Shown in pieces: positions 33,000 through 44,249 of a stretch of DNA of 64,000 nucleotides (position 1 is its first letter; every line of letters starts with the position of its first letter). Below the pieces are notes generated by a model. That model did not search any database. It was not told the origin of the DNA and saw only the letters and a list, made by a program, of their open reading frames with translations. The DNA comes from Triglochin maritima (lineage: Eukaryota > Streptophyta > Magnoliopsida > Alismatales > Juncaginaceae), in contig OY821791.1 of assembly GCA_963682175.1 (NCBI GenBank), positions 22,909,826 through 22,973,825 on the forward strand, given 5' to 3'. The translations under genes and the position numbers were made by a program.

Positions 33000-33690
33000 T
33001 TAGATGAATCTTTTATAGCTTCAAAGCAAATAAATCCGTTATGGTGAGTTGCTGAAATTTGGACCAATGAGAAGCAAGAAATGACTTAAGCTCGGGCATA
33101 TTTTAGAACTGGTTGGGTCTACAGGAACAAAATGGTAATCCAGAATAATGTGGGTGTATTGGTCAGAATGAAGAACTCGATAGACCGAAAGATATTCAGA
33201 TAATCGATCACCAAGTTCGAGTAACTTTTTTCTAATTTTGGCCAATTAAAGTTCGATTAACCGAAAGATGTTCAATTCACCATTCTAAGATGCACAGTAA
33301 GAAATGGTCAGGCTCTGATGATCAAGTTCGATTGATTTCCAGGTATTTGGTAGACCACCATAAGCACGGGTTTTCTACTGACAATTGAGGGTCAAAAGTT
33401 CGTTAACAGGTAACGGTCAAATGCCATGTGGACAAGAGTCATTGTGCACTGATTAGCAACAAAGAATTTGGTTGACCGAAGCAGGATCGGTATATCATTT
33501 GGGACATTTCAAAAAGTATTGATAAACGGCAAAAGATAATTACGATGAAAACTTTCCACAAATTTATTGCCACATGGGCCCATAGGATCTGGTCGTTAGG
33601 ATTATAAATAGAGGTTAAGTTCAGATGAACGATCACAATTCAGTAGACCGAATCAAGAATTCCACGGAAAGTCTGAATGCTACTGAGTAG
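33000..33690 (+). mobile_element. Probable LTR remnant with GACCGA motifs
   Basis: No gene. Scattered GACCGAA and CGATTAACCGAA motifs recall the U3 of copia-3. ATTATAAATAGAGG is at about 33600-33613. Likely a diverged Sirevirus-type LTR start; edges are uncertain. Confidence 0.4.
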
Positions 33691-35217
33691 ATGGAAATTG
33701 TTGACCGATATGCATTTGGTAGTGTTCCTATGCTCTCATCTCCAAGTTCTTTGTTTCTTTCCACTACAGGAGAAGGCGGATTTGCTGGTGTGTATTGGAT
33801 ACACTCTGGAAAGGCATCTCTTGCCTTCTTCATTGCTTTATTTTTCCAAAACATTATTTGTTTTGCATTCTCCATTGCTTTATCTTTCCAGAACTGTGTT
33901 TCTTATGCGTCCTCAACCAATTTTTGATTGAGCTCTTTGTTGGTCTGCTCTACCTTCATCCACCTTATTTTCATTTCCAGAAAGTCCACCTCATTTGGTA
34001 GTGGATCTCTTGGGATTTCGTGGGCTCGAACGGTTATTCTTTACAGCTCGGTGTCTCGTGGAATGTTGCCCGTTCTTTGCCCGTTGGTGATACAAGGGCG
34101 AACCTATTCATTAACCTCACCAGTTTGTACATATTCAGGTTGTTCTAGCTCTTCTAAGTGTCTGAATTCCACTTGTGCACTAGATATTTTTTGGATGGTA
34201 ATGCCCCACCTTTCCAGTGTTTTGAGCATCTTCCCCGACCCAAGAAAAGAACGCCGTCTATTGACTCGTGGAATCCAAGGTGGCTTTCCATTCTCAATTG
34301 TTAACTTCTCACACAACCATATATGCAACAATATGTCGATATTTGGTGTCACAAAAACCTATTAAAAACATAAAATGTTTTTGCAAATATTTCAAATTTG
34401 AAAATTTTACCTGAAGTATAACTACGCATCCATCAACGTTCCCATTCTTTTGGGTAAGGTTGCATGAAGATTTCCTTTTCTTCAGTTCTATACTAGCTTT
34501 TTCTATGTCAGCATGCAGAAACTCAAAAACCGCTTCTACCCAGGTAGACTTTCTCATGTCTTCCAGTCTTTCAACAGAAGACATGTACCATTCCTTCGCT
34601 CTATTTGTGGCACCTCAAAATAGGAATGTAGTAAAAAGAATACAGATCAACAATTTCATGTATCCAATGTCATCTCCTCTTTCCCTGACCTCCCTCAGTT
34701 GTATCTTTAATTCCTTCTTATCTAGTCTCCGACTAGCTTGTTTGGTCGATTGGTTTTTACTCATGTCAACTTACATTCCTCCTATTTCCAGTCCTAATAT
34801 GACTCCTACATCGGTGGTGTTGAAATTTAGGAGTTTATTCGCAATCCTGAACCCACCGTCTTCCACCTCAAAAATTTCAATCATGAAGTCAAGGATGTCA
34901 TTGTATATAGTGATTCTTTGCATACTCAGGACTTTAGCGAATGGTGTCTTCCAGAATATCGACTGTTGGTTGTTAGTAATGAGTGAAAGGTCCTTCTCAA
35001 ATGATTGCCACGTACACTTTGATGGTTGAAGTAAATGAGAGTCCGCAATATAAACATTTTCATTCATTAGCACAAAAGGGCTTAAAAGGACAGACAATAC
35101 CCTAATAAGGTGCTTGTGCACAAGACTTAGGTGGAAAGTAGATCGTGGGAGTCCAAGCAAAGCAATGGAAAGCAGAATCGAGTGGAATTTAAATTCTATT
35201 TGACGAAATTCTGTCAT
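33633..35217 (-). pseudogene. Transposon-associated plant gene (DUF1985/Ulp1-companion type), broken
   Basis: Read leftward from an ATG at about 35217 (MTEFRQIEFKF). A first block contains LLNFNTTDVGVILGLEIGG, the recurring 'FS-EDV-LILGLP-GG' pattern of these plant proteins. After a stop comes RGDDIGYMKLLIC and RAKEWYMSSVERLEDM, then TWVEAVFEFLHADIEKA and GCVVILQ. A plausible intron follows (GT near 34405 to AG near 34337), then TPNIDILLHIWLCEKL and a basic, coiled-coil-like C-terminal part (to about 33640) in other frames. I recognise the family pattern, often seen beside Ulp1-type proteases in MULEs, but not a specific gene. At least two stops are present. Confidence 0.45.
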
Positions 35218-36615
35218 TTGTGCTTGTAACTGGGATTTGATGGTATTCAAATTTTGTTATTTGTGCATATCACTGGAATTTACTATAAAATGTAAAAAAC
35301 AATGGAATTTTGTTATTGGTTTTTACAAATAGTGAAGGAGATAAATGAACATTAACGAAATACAAATAAATAATGTAAGAACACAAACATAAATAATTAT
35401 GGAGAATGTTTTTATCTAGTCAAATGCACTAAAAATTGAAAATACAATTCAATAAAAATATATTTCACTTTGCTCCTTCAAGAAGATTTCTCTTTCTGCC
35501 GCCTGCAATGTCAATAAAAAAGAGGAGTTAGTCTCATTCTACAAAACTCAAAAGACAAATGAAAAAATACAATTCAACTTCGAATCATACATACAATTCA
35601 AATTTCCGCACCAACCAAGATTCAACTTGAGGAAGTAACAAGCAGAGAAAAATTAACTCCAGAGGAACATATTAAAGTATTAAACCCATCAAAATAAATA
35701 CCTATATTAAGGGGAATTTTAGGAAGGTAATATGCCACATGCGTATTCAGCCTTCTTCACTAGAAAAATACGAAATACACTCATTGTAGATAAACAAAGG
35801 TTTATAAGAGCGGAGGATGTCACCGCAAGTGGCTGAAGGGGATGAGGTTGGGCTGGAGTGGCTCAGACGAGGGGGGAGGATTACCCTAAACGCTAAATGT
35901 AATATTTTCCTAACCCTAAAGAAACTCCCCTAACCCTAAACCCAAAATTTTCAATTTTCCAAGATATGCACAAACATAGGGAAAATACTGGGTCAAACCG
36001 TCAAAGGGAAAAAAAATTCTTTTCCATTGGATTATAAGTGCAAAATCCCCACCTAAGAGGATAGAGCCCGGTTGTGAAATGACATAACCTCCACTATATA
36101 AAGGATAGACTCTGGCAAACTAAACACGACCACATCGTGGTTGTCGAAAATGACGGCGGTGTTTTCACGATGACCATCTGACCTGCTTTCAACCGTTGGT
36201 ACTTAAGACTTCAATGTTTGATGCAATTTCATCGCTTTTGGTTTTTGTTGAAGTTGGTGACTCGGTGAGGCGGAGGAAAATTTACGAATTATTTTTAAAA
36301 CTAAGGTAGATCTTTGAAAAGTTGTGGTTTAGCCTAGTTTGTTTAGTGGAACGAATAATTCCCACCACTTTTTTAAGAAACCGTAACTATTTCCCACTCT
36401 ATTAGAGAACAAATTTTGAATTACTTTAAAAAATCAAAAAAATCATCAAAACTTGTTGACGTGGCTGGTGAGTTGTGACACGCGGTATCCATGTATCAGT
36501 CCTCTTGCAAACATCCATTTGTATTAGTTCATGTATAGGGTAGGCTTTTGGTTTAACCATTTAAGGACGCATTCCAGTTTTAAAGAACAGACTCATGTGC
36601 CTTAAAGGACTCGTT
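35218..36615. other. Spacer, possible 5' region of the preceding pseudogene
   Basis: No supported gene. Plant telobox-like CCTAACCCTAAA occurs twice at about 35908-35940 and could be promoter elements for the minus-strand pseudogene; two copies are not a telomere tract. TATA-like CTATATAAAGG is at about 36095. Between 36550 and 36605, TTTAAA-type units spaced about 20 bp resemble the iteron array at 40449. Confidence 0.45.
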
Positions 36616-36631
36616 TGTGGCAACGACGCCA
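36616..36631 (-). other. Primer-binding site (tRNA-Asp type, degenerate)
   Basis: On minus, TGGCGTCGTTGCCACA, 6 bp from the LTR edge at 36638. The internal region that should extend left of it is not recognisable. Confidence 0.7.
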
Positions 36632-36637
36632 AAAACT

Positions 36638-38126
36638 TGATTGAATCTATTATAATACCGCAAGTGCTCCGTTGCGTTGAAGCGGTGGCAAGTACAGGTC
36701 GGCCCACAGGGAGTTCGTGTGAGTCGGTTTCCCGATACTAGAGTGAGGGAGAAGAAGAGAGATATGTGATCGAAATTAAACTACGATGCGTAGGAAATTG
36801 AAAAACAACACAATAAAAGCTAAACCCTTTAGGGGGTAGAGAGAGAAAGCGAATACGAAAATATGTGTGTATGTTCAAATGTGCTGATCAAAACATGTCA
36901 TACATGAAATCCATAAAACTCAATTCCATCTTTGCCTACACATGAAATAAGATAAAACCTAATCATTAAAACACACAAGGCAATAATTGAAATGAAGCCA
37001 ATATGTTCACATGCATCATGACTCAAATCGAACTATGTCTCCACATGAAATAAGATTTAACACAATCATTAAAACATACAAGACATTAATTAGGATAAAA
37101 CCAACATGAGCACATGCATCCACATGTCGTGTTTCCTTCTTCCACTCCATCCTTATCCTAACCTCATCATTCCCCATAAAATAGGCCCACGAATCTAAGC
37201 TTGTGCTAAGTATCACTCAAGAGCATTAGCACATCAAAGATAAGAGTGAAATCCCATTAGATGATTGTGGAAATCATGTAAAGCTCAATGGATAGGATTA
37301 ACATACAATAATACATCACATAATCACAACACTTTCTTCTCCACCCACAATGGGGATGAACTACTCTCTACTCATCTCGACACTAAAGAAAGCATGAAAA
37401 GAACACAAACCCATAATGGAAAATGAAGGAAAACAAGATTAAGCAAACAACAACATATAATAAATTGCATCAAAGGAAAGACATGTAATTAAAGAACAAC
37501 ACTAATCCTTCTTCTCCTCATACACTAATCAGCAGCCAAAATAAAACCTAAAACTAATGGAGAAGAAAGAAAAAGTAGGAGAGGAGGGATCACAATGCTA
37601 TATATAGACTAATACATGGTTAGGATTAATCTATGAATAATTGGACGACTCGAAATCACATCTAATGGTCCGAGAATGCTCTAACTCGAATACCCAACCC
37701 ACGACAAAAATTGGAGGTCCTTTGGACCCTTTTGATCCGCCAGTGGCGGATCAAATTGGTCCGATCGGGGTGCAATTTTGGCTTCTAATTTATTTCTTCA
37801 TTTGGCACGTGGGGTGAAGTCCTGATCAACTGGCTCGAATCACTTTGATTGGAGAAATACTTATTTGATTCAAGTCATGTGGCACAACATTTTCTCCTTT
37901 GCCATCAGGTCCCTCGGGATTATCACTTGGGTCCTTCTGGATTTGCGATCCAGTCCTTATGCATTACAAACATGTCCAGAACCTTCCAAATCAGTCCATA
38001 CTTGCGACATTTAGGTCATTTTGCTCCCTTCCTCTTATTTATTACCTAACTCCTAAAACACTACAAACAACGACTTGACTAGCACAATATTGGGCATGAA
38101 TATGATGCATGATATGCTACTAATCA
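36638..38126 (-). mobile_element. Athila-like LTR, second subfamily
   Basis: Termini TGATTGAATC and GCTACTAATCA. The left part (ACCGCAAGTGC, GTTGCGTTGAAGCGGTGG) aligns to the other Athila-like LTRs. The U3 start (on minus, TGATTAGTAGCATATCATG) matches the plus-strand LTR at 47340. The minus-strand TATA (CTATATATAG) is at about 37597-37606. A palindrome with 12-bp arms and a 1-bp centre is at 37731-37755 (TTTGATCCGCCA arm). Confidence 0.8.
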
Positions 38127-38539
38127 GACATACGTATCTTTATAGTGTTAATCGTGTTTGGGCATTACGTCTATATATATCAAACATCTGTTTATTAATT
38201 GTGTTACAAGTTACAACATTAACCGTGTAGAATTTTTTCGAATCAATATTCCTGAAGGTCTTCCTTCGCTAAAAAGTCCATATTATTCTTTAAGTTATTC
38301 TTGCATATAATCTTGTGTTGTCTTAAATTAACCATTCTAACATAATATTTCCCAAGCATGTCTCTTATATTGACCGAATGCATTTGGTTGTTTGAACTTG
38401 TGATTCTACTTAGGGTTTTGGGTGACCAAAATGTGTTCAGGCGACCGCATACGATAGGTTTCCAATGCTTTCTAAGGAAAAGGAAAATTGGGAAGGGATT
38501 CGGTGCCCAAACAAGTGAAACAACCCCCTCCGCAGACGT
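38127..38539. other. Unassigned spacer
   Basis: AT-rich. GACCGAATGCATTTGGTTG at about 38373-38391 recurs at 44211 in front of repeat unit B. No gene. Confidence 0.5.
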
Positions 38540-39842
38540 CCATTCAAAACTTCCATAAACAAATCGTAATTAACGATCTTAAGGAAATTTGCCTCTCAAC
38601 TTTTCTCGCCAAAGATCATCTGGAAGATTTCTTCGAAGACAAGCTTCAGGTGAAATTTTCATTCAAAAATTGCCAACAATTTTATGCCAACCTTGTAGAA
38701 ATCATCGCTTAAGATAACACTCAAAAGTCCCTCACATTCAAAATCAACATTATTTCTTTCACTCTCACTACCTCACTACTTACGGAGATCACTAGTCTCC
38801 CAAGCGCAGGAGTCGACATCTACAACTTCTCTTAGGAGGAGGTATGTGGCTTCATTGATCAATTCATCGATGTTACGAAACCAAGGGTTCCACAACAATA
38901 AAATATTTGCATCACTCATCTACCAATCATTGGTAAAGCCCTTTACCAATTCATCTCCTACATTATTTACGTTCGCAAAAGTCATCAAGATGAACTTGGT
39001 CATCAAATGATAAAATGCTTATTCAATCTTTGCTTCGGGACTCACATAAATTGGTCTCTCTTCATCATCAATCACATGTCCTATGTCTCTCACTTCAAGC
39101 TTAATTTTTTTCCTTTTCCGATGATCATCTCGCCCATTGGCGAACACTTCAAAGTAGGCTCCGACTCTGATTTGTTCAAATCATCCCAAACCATCATTGA
39201 CAAATACACGCTTAAACGGATGAAAATTGAGGAGCAAAAATGCACTGGTGAAGCACCTCTTGGAAATGAAGAGGATGAGACCACCCATGATGATGAATCT
39301 CCGAATGCCGAAGAAATGGCCGATGCTCAAACTTTGTCTCCCACTCTAACCAAACCCTTGATTGACCAATATGGGATCCAAAATTAGCTTTCTGTCCTCA
39401 ATGCTACACTAACCCCGAGTGGCCATCCAGTTCTGATGCTCAATGGCATCAACCCTCGTTGGCTTATCGGCTCGAGAGGATTGTGGACAGGAATTGCCAT
39501 GAGATCCAAGAAGTTTGTGGGCTAGTGTATCACAACTACCAAGTAATAGAAGATCTCACCGATGATTTCCATGCTTTCCAGTTGACGACATCAAATTCAT
39601 TCAATGAAACGAACAACCAAATTCATGTGGTTGGAGATTCTCGCCAAGCGTTCATCGATTCTCAAAATGAGATCATGGATTTCCTTTGTAATATGAACAA
39701 GTCAGACAACTACCACATGTGTTCAATCGTCTGTTTTGCACATGCGTTTCCATTGCTTTTTCACTATCCCACCTCAATCGTTGAGAAAGGAAAAGGAAAA
39801 GTGGGCATGAGTGCTGATGGGCTCCGTCCATTCCACATCTAA
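38540..39842 (+). pseudogene. Plant-transposon-type gene, broken (copy 2)
   Basis: Diverged relative of 11146-12040. The start region holds LKEICLSTFLAKDHLEDFFE and FYANLVE, then a stop and SFTLTTSLLTEITSLPSAG. After more stops, THLPIIGKALYQFISYIIY parallels the end of copy 1. An open block from an ATG at 39007 to 39387 ends in an acidic stretch (EEDETTHDDESPNAEEM). A final block (about 39459-39842) is helical (IVDRNCHEIQEVCGLVYHN and on), probably a coiled coil. At least four stops or frameshifts. Function unknown. Confidence 0.5.
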
Positions 39843-40448
39843 CGGTCATAGCATGTCCTGACACAATTGGTAGTGCAAGACGTTATTTAGTTAACCGTTA
39901 GGAGGTGGCCACCGGCAGGTAGAATTTGTTGGGTGATTAACGTTGCACCAAACGCGGTTCAGTTGATCGCATACCTGAAAGGTTTACTTTTCTTTTTGTT
40001 TCCGACCACAAATGTTGAGAAAGTAAAATGATAACAAAATGATACCAAATCTTATGGATTTGGTGGGTTCTCAATTTGTGTAAAAAAACTATACCATATC
40101 CATTTTGGGTTTCGTTATGATAGGACACAACCTTTCATTAATTAGTCATTACACGTCCTACAATATCATAGCCTATATTGTATTTAGTTCATATATCTTA
40201 CCCTAGAAGCGACATCTATCGTCGGTGCGAATCCATATCCACCTTTCAATTTTCCTTCACAAAGGATTTTAGTGTCCTTTAAAAGAACTATATTTCGGTG
40301 CACTCCTTGGAAATTTAGAATCCAAGCACAATTTAAACCTTACTACTAAGTGGTCATCCGAACCCATTTTGGCTCATCGAAACGTAATACATGGACGACC
40401 AAACACATCTCGGCCACAGAAATCCCTCATTAAGCAATAGACTCGTTC

Positions 40449-40674
40449 TTTAAAGGGCAAACATGAACTTTAAAGGTCAAACATGAGGTTTAAAGTTTAG
40501 TATTGTGTTTTAAATGACATAGTTGTCCGTTTGAGGGCAAATTGTCGTTTAAGGACCGTTTAGAGTTTCAAGGACAGACTCCTTTAAAAAACACGTCAGT
40601 CGTTTAAAGGACATGCCCGCCCTTTAAAGTTTGATGGACAAACATCGATTTAAACGACAAATTTAAGCTTTAAA
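40449..40674 (+). repeat. 20-bp phased TTTAAA iteron array (unit A)
   Basis: Degenerate 20-bp repeats with consensus near TTTAAAGGACAAACATGAGC. TTTAAA or a one-base variant starts at 40449, 40469, 40489, 40509, 40530, 40548, 40566, 40583, 40603, 40623, 40649 and 40669. The array lies about 135 bp before the TATA box at 40808. Confidence 0.85.
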
Positions 40675-40807
40675 TCCTATGAAACGAAACGTGGCAAAAG
40701 AATCCAATAAGCAGAAAGTCACACCAATGACAAATGAAACCGACATATCAGTTAAGGACATCTTATTAGTAAATTGTGGTTGCACGTGACGTTTAAGTTA
40801 TGGGGTC

Positions 40808-40814
40808 TATAAAT
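40808..40814 (+). promoter_or_regulatory. TATA box of unit A
   Basis: TATAAAT followed by TCCTCCC; conserved in unit B (about 45189). It is 97 bp upstream of a conserved ATGGCCTTCCA at 40905. Confidence 0.5.
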
Positions 40815-41216
40815 TCCTCCCGTCGCTGGTCATATTTTGGGGTTCCCTGACCTTCTTACTCCAACACATCCAGTACCATTTCAGTTCATTTCCATCACGA
40901 ACAAATGGCCTTCCATCACTACAATGATCACTACTTTAATGATGATGAGACTTATATAATAGGAGGACCCTGGGTAGAGATAATCGACACGGCACTGACG
41001 AGAATCTAGCGGACTATGGAGCTTAACTTTATTATCTAGTGCGCTTGCGGGTGACATATCATTGGAGTACTCACTTCTAATGGATTTGGCATTTACTTGG
41101 CTTGCTAAAAATCCTTTTGACGTTAGATTGGGTTGCTAGAAAACCCCTTTGATGTTAGATCGGTTTTGCTCCAATACGAATCTGAGTTAATTAGATTGGG
41201 TTGTGTAATAGTTTGG

Positions 41217-42630
41217 TGGTTGATCGTTTTAATTAAACCGCAAGTACCCGGCCGCGTTGAAGCGGTGGAAAATACGGGTTGTCCACAGGGAGGTGTGTCA
41301 ACGGTTGGTTTGTGCGAAGGTGAGTGGGAAAGAAAGGAGAGAAAAATTGATTACACTAAACTACACTAATCTAAACTAGGAAACTAGAAAGCATGCAATG
41401 AAATGACAAAACAAACTAAACTAAGCAACTAATGAAAGGAGATAAAACTCAGGAATGGAAAACTCCTAAGTGGTGGAGTGTGTGTGTGCACATGAAATAA
41501 GTGTGGTGAATGCATACAATAAGCTCAAGTGTGGTTAGTGTCTGTTAATGCATAAGAAGTACCTCATGGCAAGACCTATCATTTACAACACTAACCTATG
41601 TGATTAATATGAGCAATGCAAGGTTGTTATTAAGAACATAACGAGCATGGAGTGTACCTAACTATGGCAGAAACCATCAAGTAAAGTTCTTATTAATTCA
41701 AGCAAGCACACTAATATCTCTCACAAACAATAATATCTAGCATTCATACCACATACATAACATGTACATAGATCTACTCCACCCCCAAAGGGGATGAAAC
41801 TACTCACTAATCATTACACTACGTACATTAACAAAATGAAACATTATACTGAAAGGAAATTTAACTAAGCAAGAAGGGAGCATTAAAGAAGCTTAAAAGT
41901 AAAGGAAAGACTATACAAGTATGCACAAATTAAAAGACAAGATTAAAAGAAACTAAAAACAATTATTTTATTAACAATGACTCACATTGAAGGTAGCATT
42001 CTTCTCCACCTTGAGTTTTGCTTCAAGGCTTACTCCTTAGTAGAGAGAATGCCACTAAGCAATGGGGTAGTTTTCAATAGAAGGTGAAGAGTTCTATTTA
42101 TAGCCAAAGAAAAAGGCAATCCGGGACAATCCCCTGATGTTGGACTAAACAAATACCAGAAATGGACTAAATACACACTAATAGGCGACCCACCAACAAC
42201 TTAGCAGATTTGGGCCAAAACAGAACGCCAATTAGCGGTCTTGGACAGTCAATTGGCGGTCTATATAGTCCGGATCACGCTGGATTTTATTCTGGGCTTT
42301 TCTGGATGTCTTAGTTGGTCTTTTATGCATCTACTTCACTTGTTGGAGCTCCGACCCGAATAGAATTGCCAAAATAGTCCCCATGATGGTGTGGTGTTTT
42401 CTGTTTTGCTCTTTGGTCCTTCGGTCTTACGTTCAGGTCCATCTCCGTTGCATCTTAGTCCCCAGGTTTCACAATTAAGTCCTTTTTCCCTGCTTTTGGG
42501 TCATTTCATGCTTCATCTCTTCAAACCTATTTATTTCTAAAATTCAAACATAAAACTCGTCACGTAGCATTGCTTAGGTGCAAGATAATGGATATAAGAT
42601 ACAAATATAAGGAAGAAATTATGTAAATCA
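41217..42630 (-). mobile_element. Solo Athila-like LTR within unit A
   Basis: Closely related to 19955-21495. TTTGG at 41212-41216 and 42631-42635 may be the target duplication. The minus TATA box is at about 42094-42103. U3 carries two neighbouring GCCAATT-GCGGTC palindromes (42228-42264). Unit A DNA lies on both sides. Confidence 0.8.
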
Positions 42631-43405
42631 TTTGGTCAACACATAAAACCATCTTCCTGCATACCAATCTACCGTGCCCATTTTTACAAACTCCTGGAGA
42701 TGTAGTTTTTGCACAAGTGACAATTTGGTTGTCATGCAAGTGTTTGTTGTCCAAAACTAACTTTCCTGCAAACCAATTACACCGAGCCCCTTCTGATCGA
42801 GAAAATCAATTCATGTGCTCCTAGACGCGGAATTCAGTGTTATTTTTTTGTACAATGAAAATTTGTTGTCATCTTTCTATTTCTGTCCAAAATGACATTC
42901 TTGCAGACCAAGTACCGAGATGATGACAATGTGTCTATTGTTCAAAACCATTCTGATTTTCTTCAAACCCTTTGCAAGAAGTCAATCAAGACATGGGCTC
43001 CTGGACATGGAAGTCAGTCTCGTTCCTTTGCACAAATTTTTGTTGTTATCTTTCTTGTTTTTTTGTCAAGTGTATGTAACCTGAAGATTTAAACTCATTG
43101 AAATTGTACTTTTGGAATGTTATTTGTCTTCTACTCTGAAATGTTTATCAAAACAATTTTATGAATGAAGAGAATCAGAATAAATCTAATTTATAAGTCA
43201 CACAAGAATATCCACTGAATTTTTTGTGATTGAAGTAAAAATTGTCGCCAAAAATTCCCTATTTTACGTCAGAATTTTTCGTGTTTGTTAGTCATACATA
43301 GAAGAGGGAAATAGTTTCACTCAATTTCCCTCTACCATCCATAATTACAAAAAATAATTATCAAAAAAACTAAATCATATTTTAAAAATTTAATCTATAA
43401 GAGTG

Positions 43406-43620
43406 CACTGGTGCAAAAAAGGAATATACGTCGGATATACGACTTCCCTAACCCTACGTCTATCTATGTGTTTTATATACCTAGATGTCAGTCACTCAAT
43501 GTCCGACGTCTAGTCCTAACAAATAGACGTCGGTCGTCAGTTAACAACAGACGTCGGCTATATGGGCGACCAACATCTATTGGGCTACGACTATTCACTA
43601 TTCAGCACTAGCGGTGTCTT
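43406..43620 (+). mobile_element. CACTA (En/Spm) end fragment
   Basis: CACTGGTGCAAAAAAGG is a CACTA-type terminal sequence. It is followed by repeated subterminal ACGTCGG/CCGACGT motifs (43429, about 43502, 43525, 43551 and others). The opposite end is not found, so this is a partial end or a small decayed derivative. It is absent from unit B. Confidence 0.6.
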
Positions 43621-44249
43621 AAAAAACTATGACAATATGTTACACAATTATACCATAAAACTATATAATAACGATTAACCGTAAGAATAGATCTTGTTAG
43701 ATTAAATTCCTAACATAAATTTTAATCATTTTGAACAACTATTTTTGCAAATGAAAAAAAAATGATATCAAATTTTGTTAATATTTCTTATATACAATTA
43801 TATAAATGTTGCTATATTAATTTATTAAGTTATTGGTAAAATGTAAGAAATGAGTTGGAGGAAAGAGAACAATTGTTTTGAGAGCAAGATCTTTTTAAAT
43901 ATCATGTTTGAGAAGACGAAAGAGAAAGAAATTGCGGTATAGTCAATTTCCTCTGAGGGTCAAAAAAATATAGCATATCCTTATTGAATTTCGTTATGAC
44001 AGGACACAACGCAACCTTTCTTTACATAGTCTGTATTGTGTTCCATTCATACTTCTTCTCGTGCAATGAGGGGATGTGTTCATGACAAAGGAAGTATCCT
44101 AAAAATGAATGTGTTTGTTATTTGAGGATTCTTTCGAGTTTAAAAGACACATTCCTTTGAATTTGAAGGACAAACTTGAGTTTCCAAGACTCCAAGGACA
44201 AACCATAGTGACCGAATGCATTTCAGTTGTCCAAACTAGTGATTCTATT

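Noticed and set aside
35880..35945. Interstitial telomere tract
   Set aside because: Only two or three CCTAAACC-like motifs; better seen as telobox-type promoter elements.
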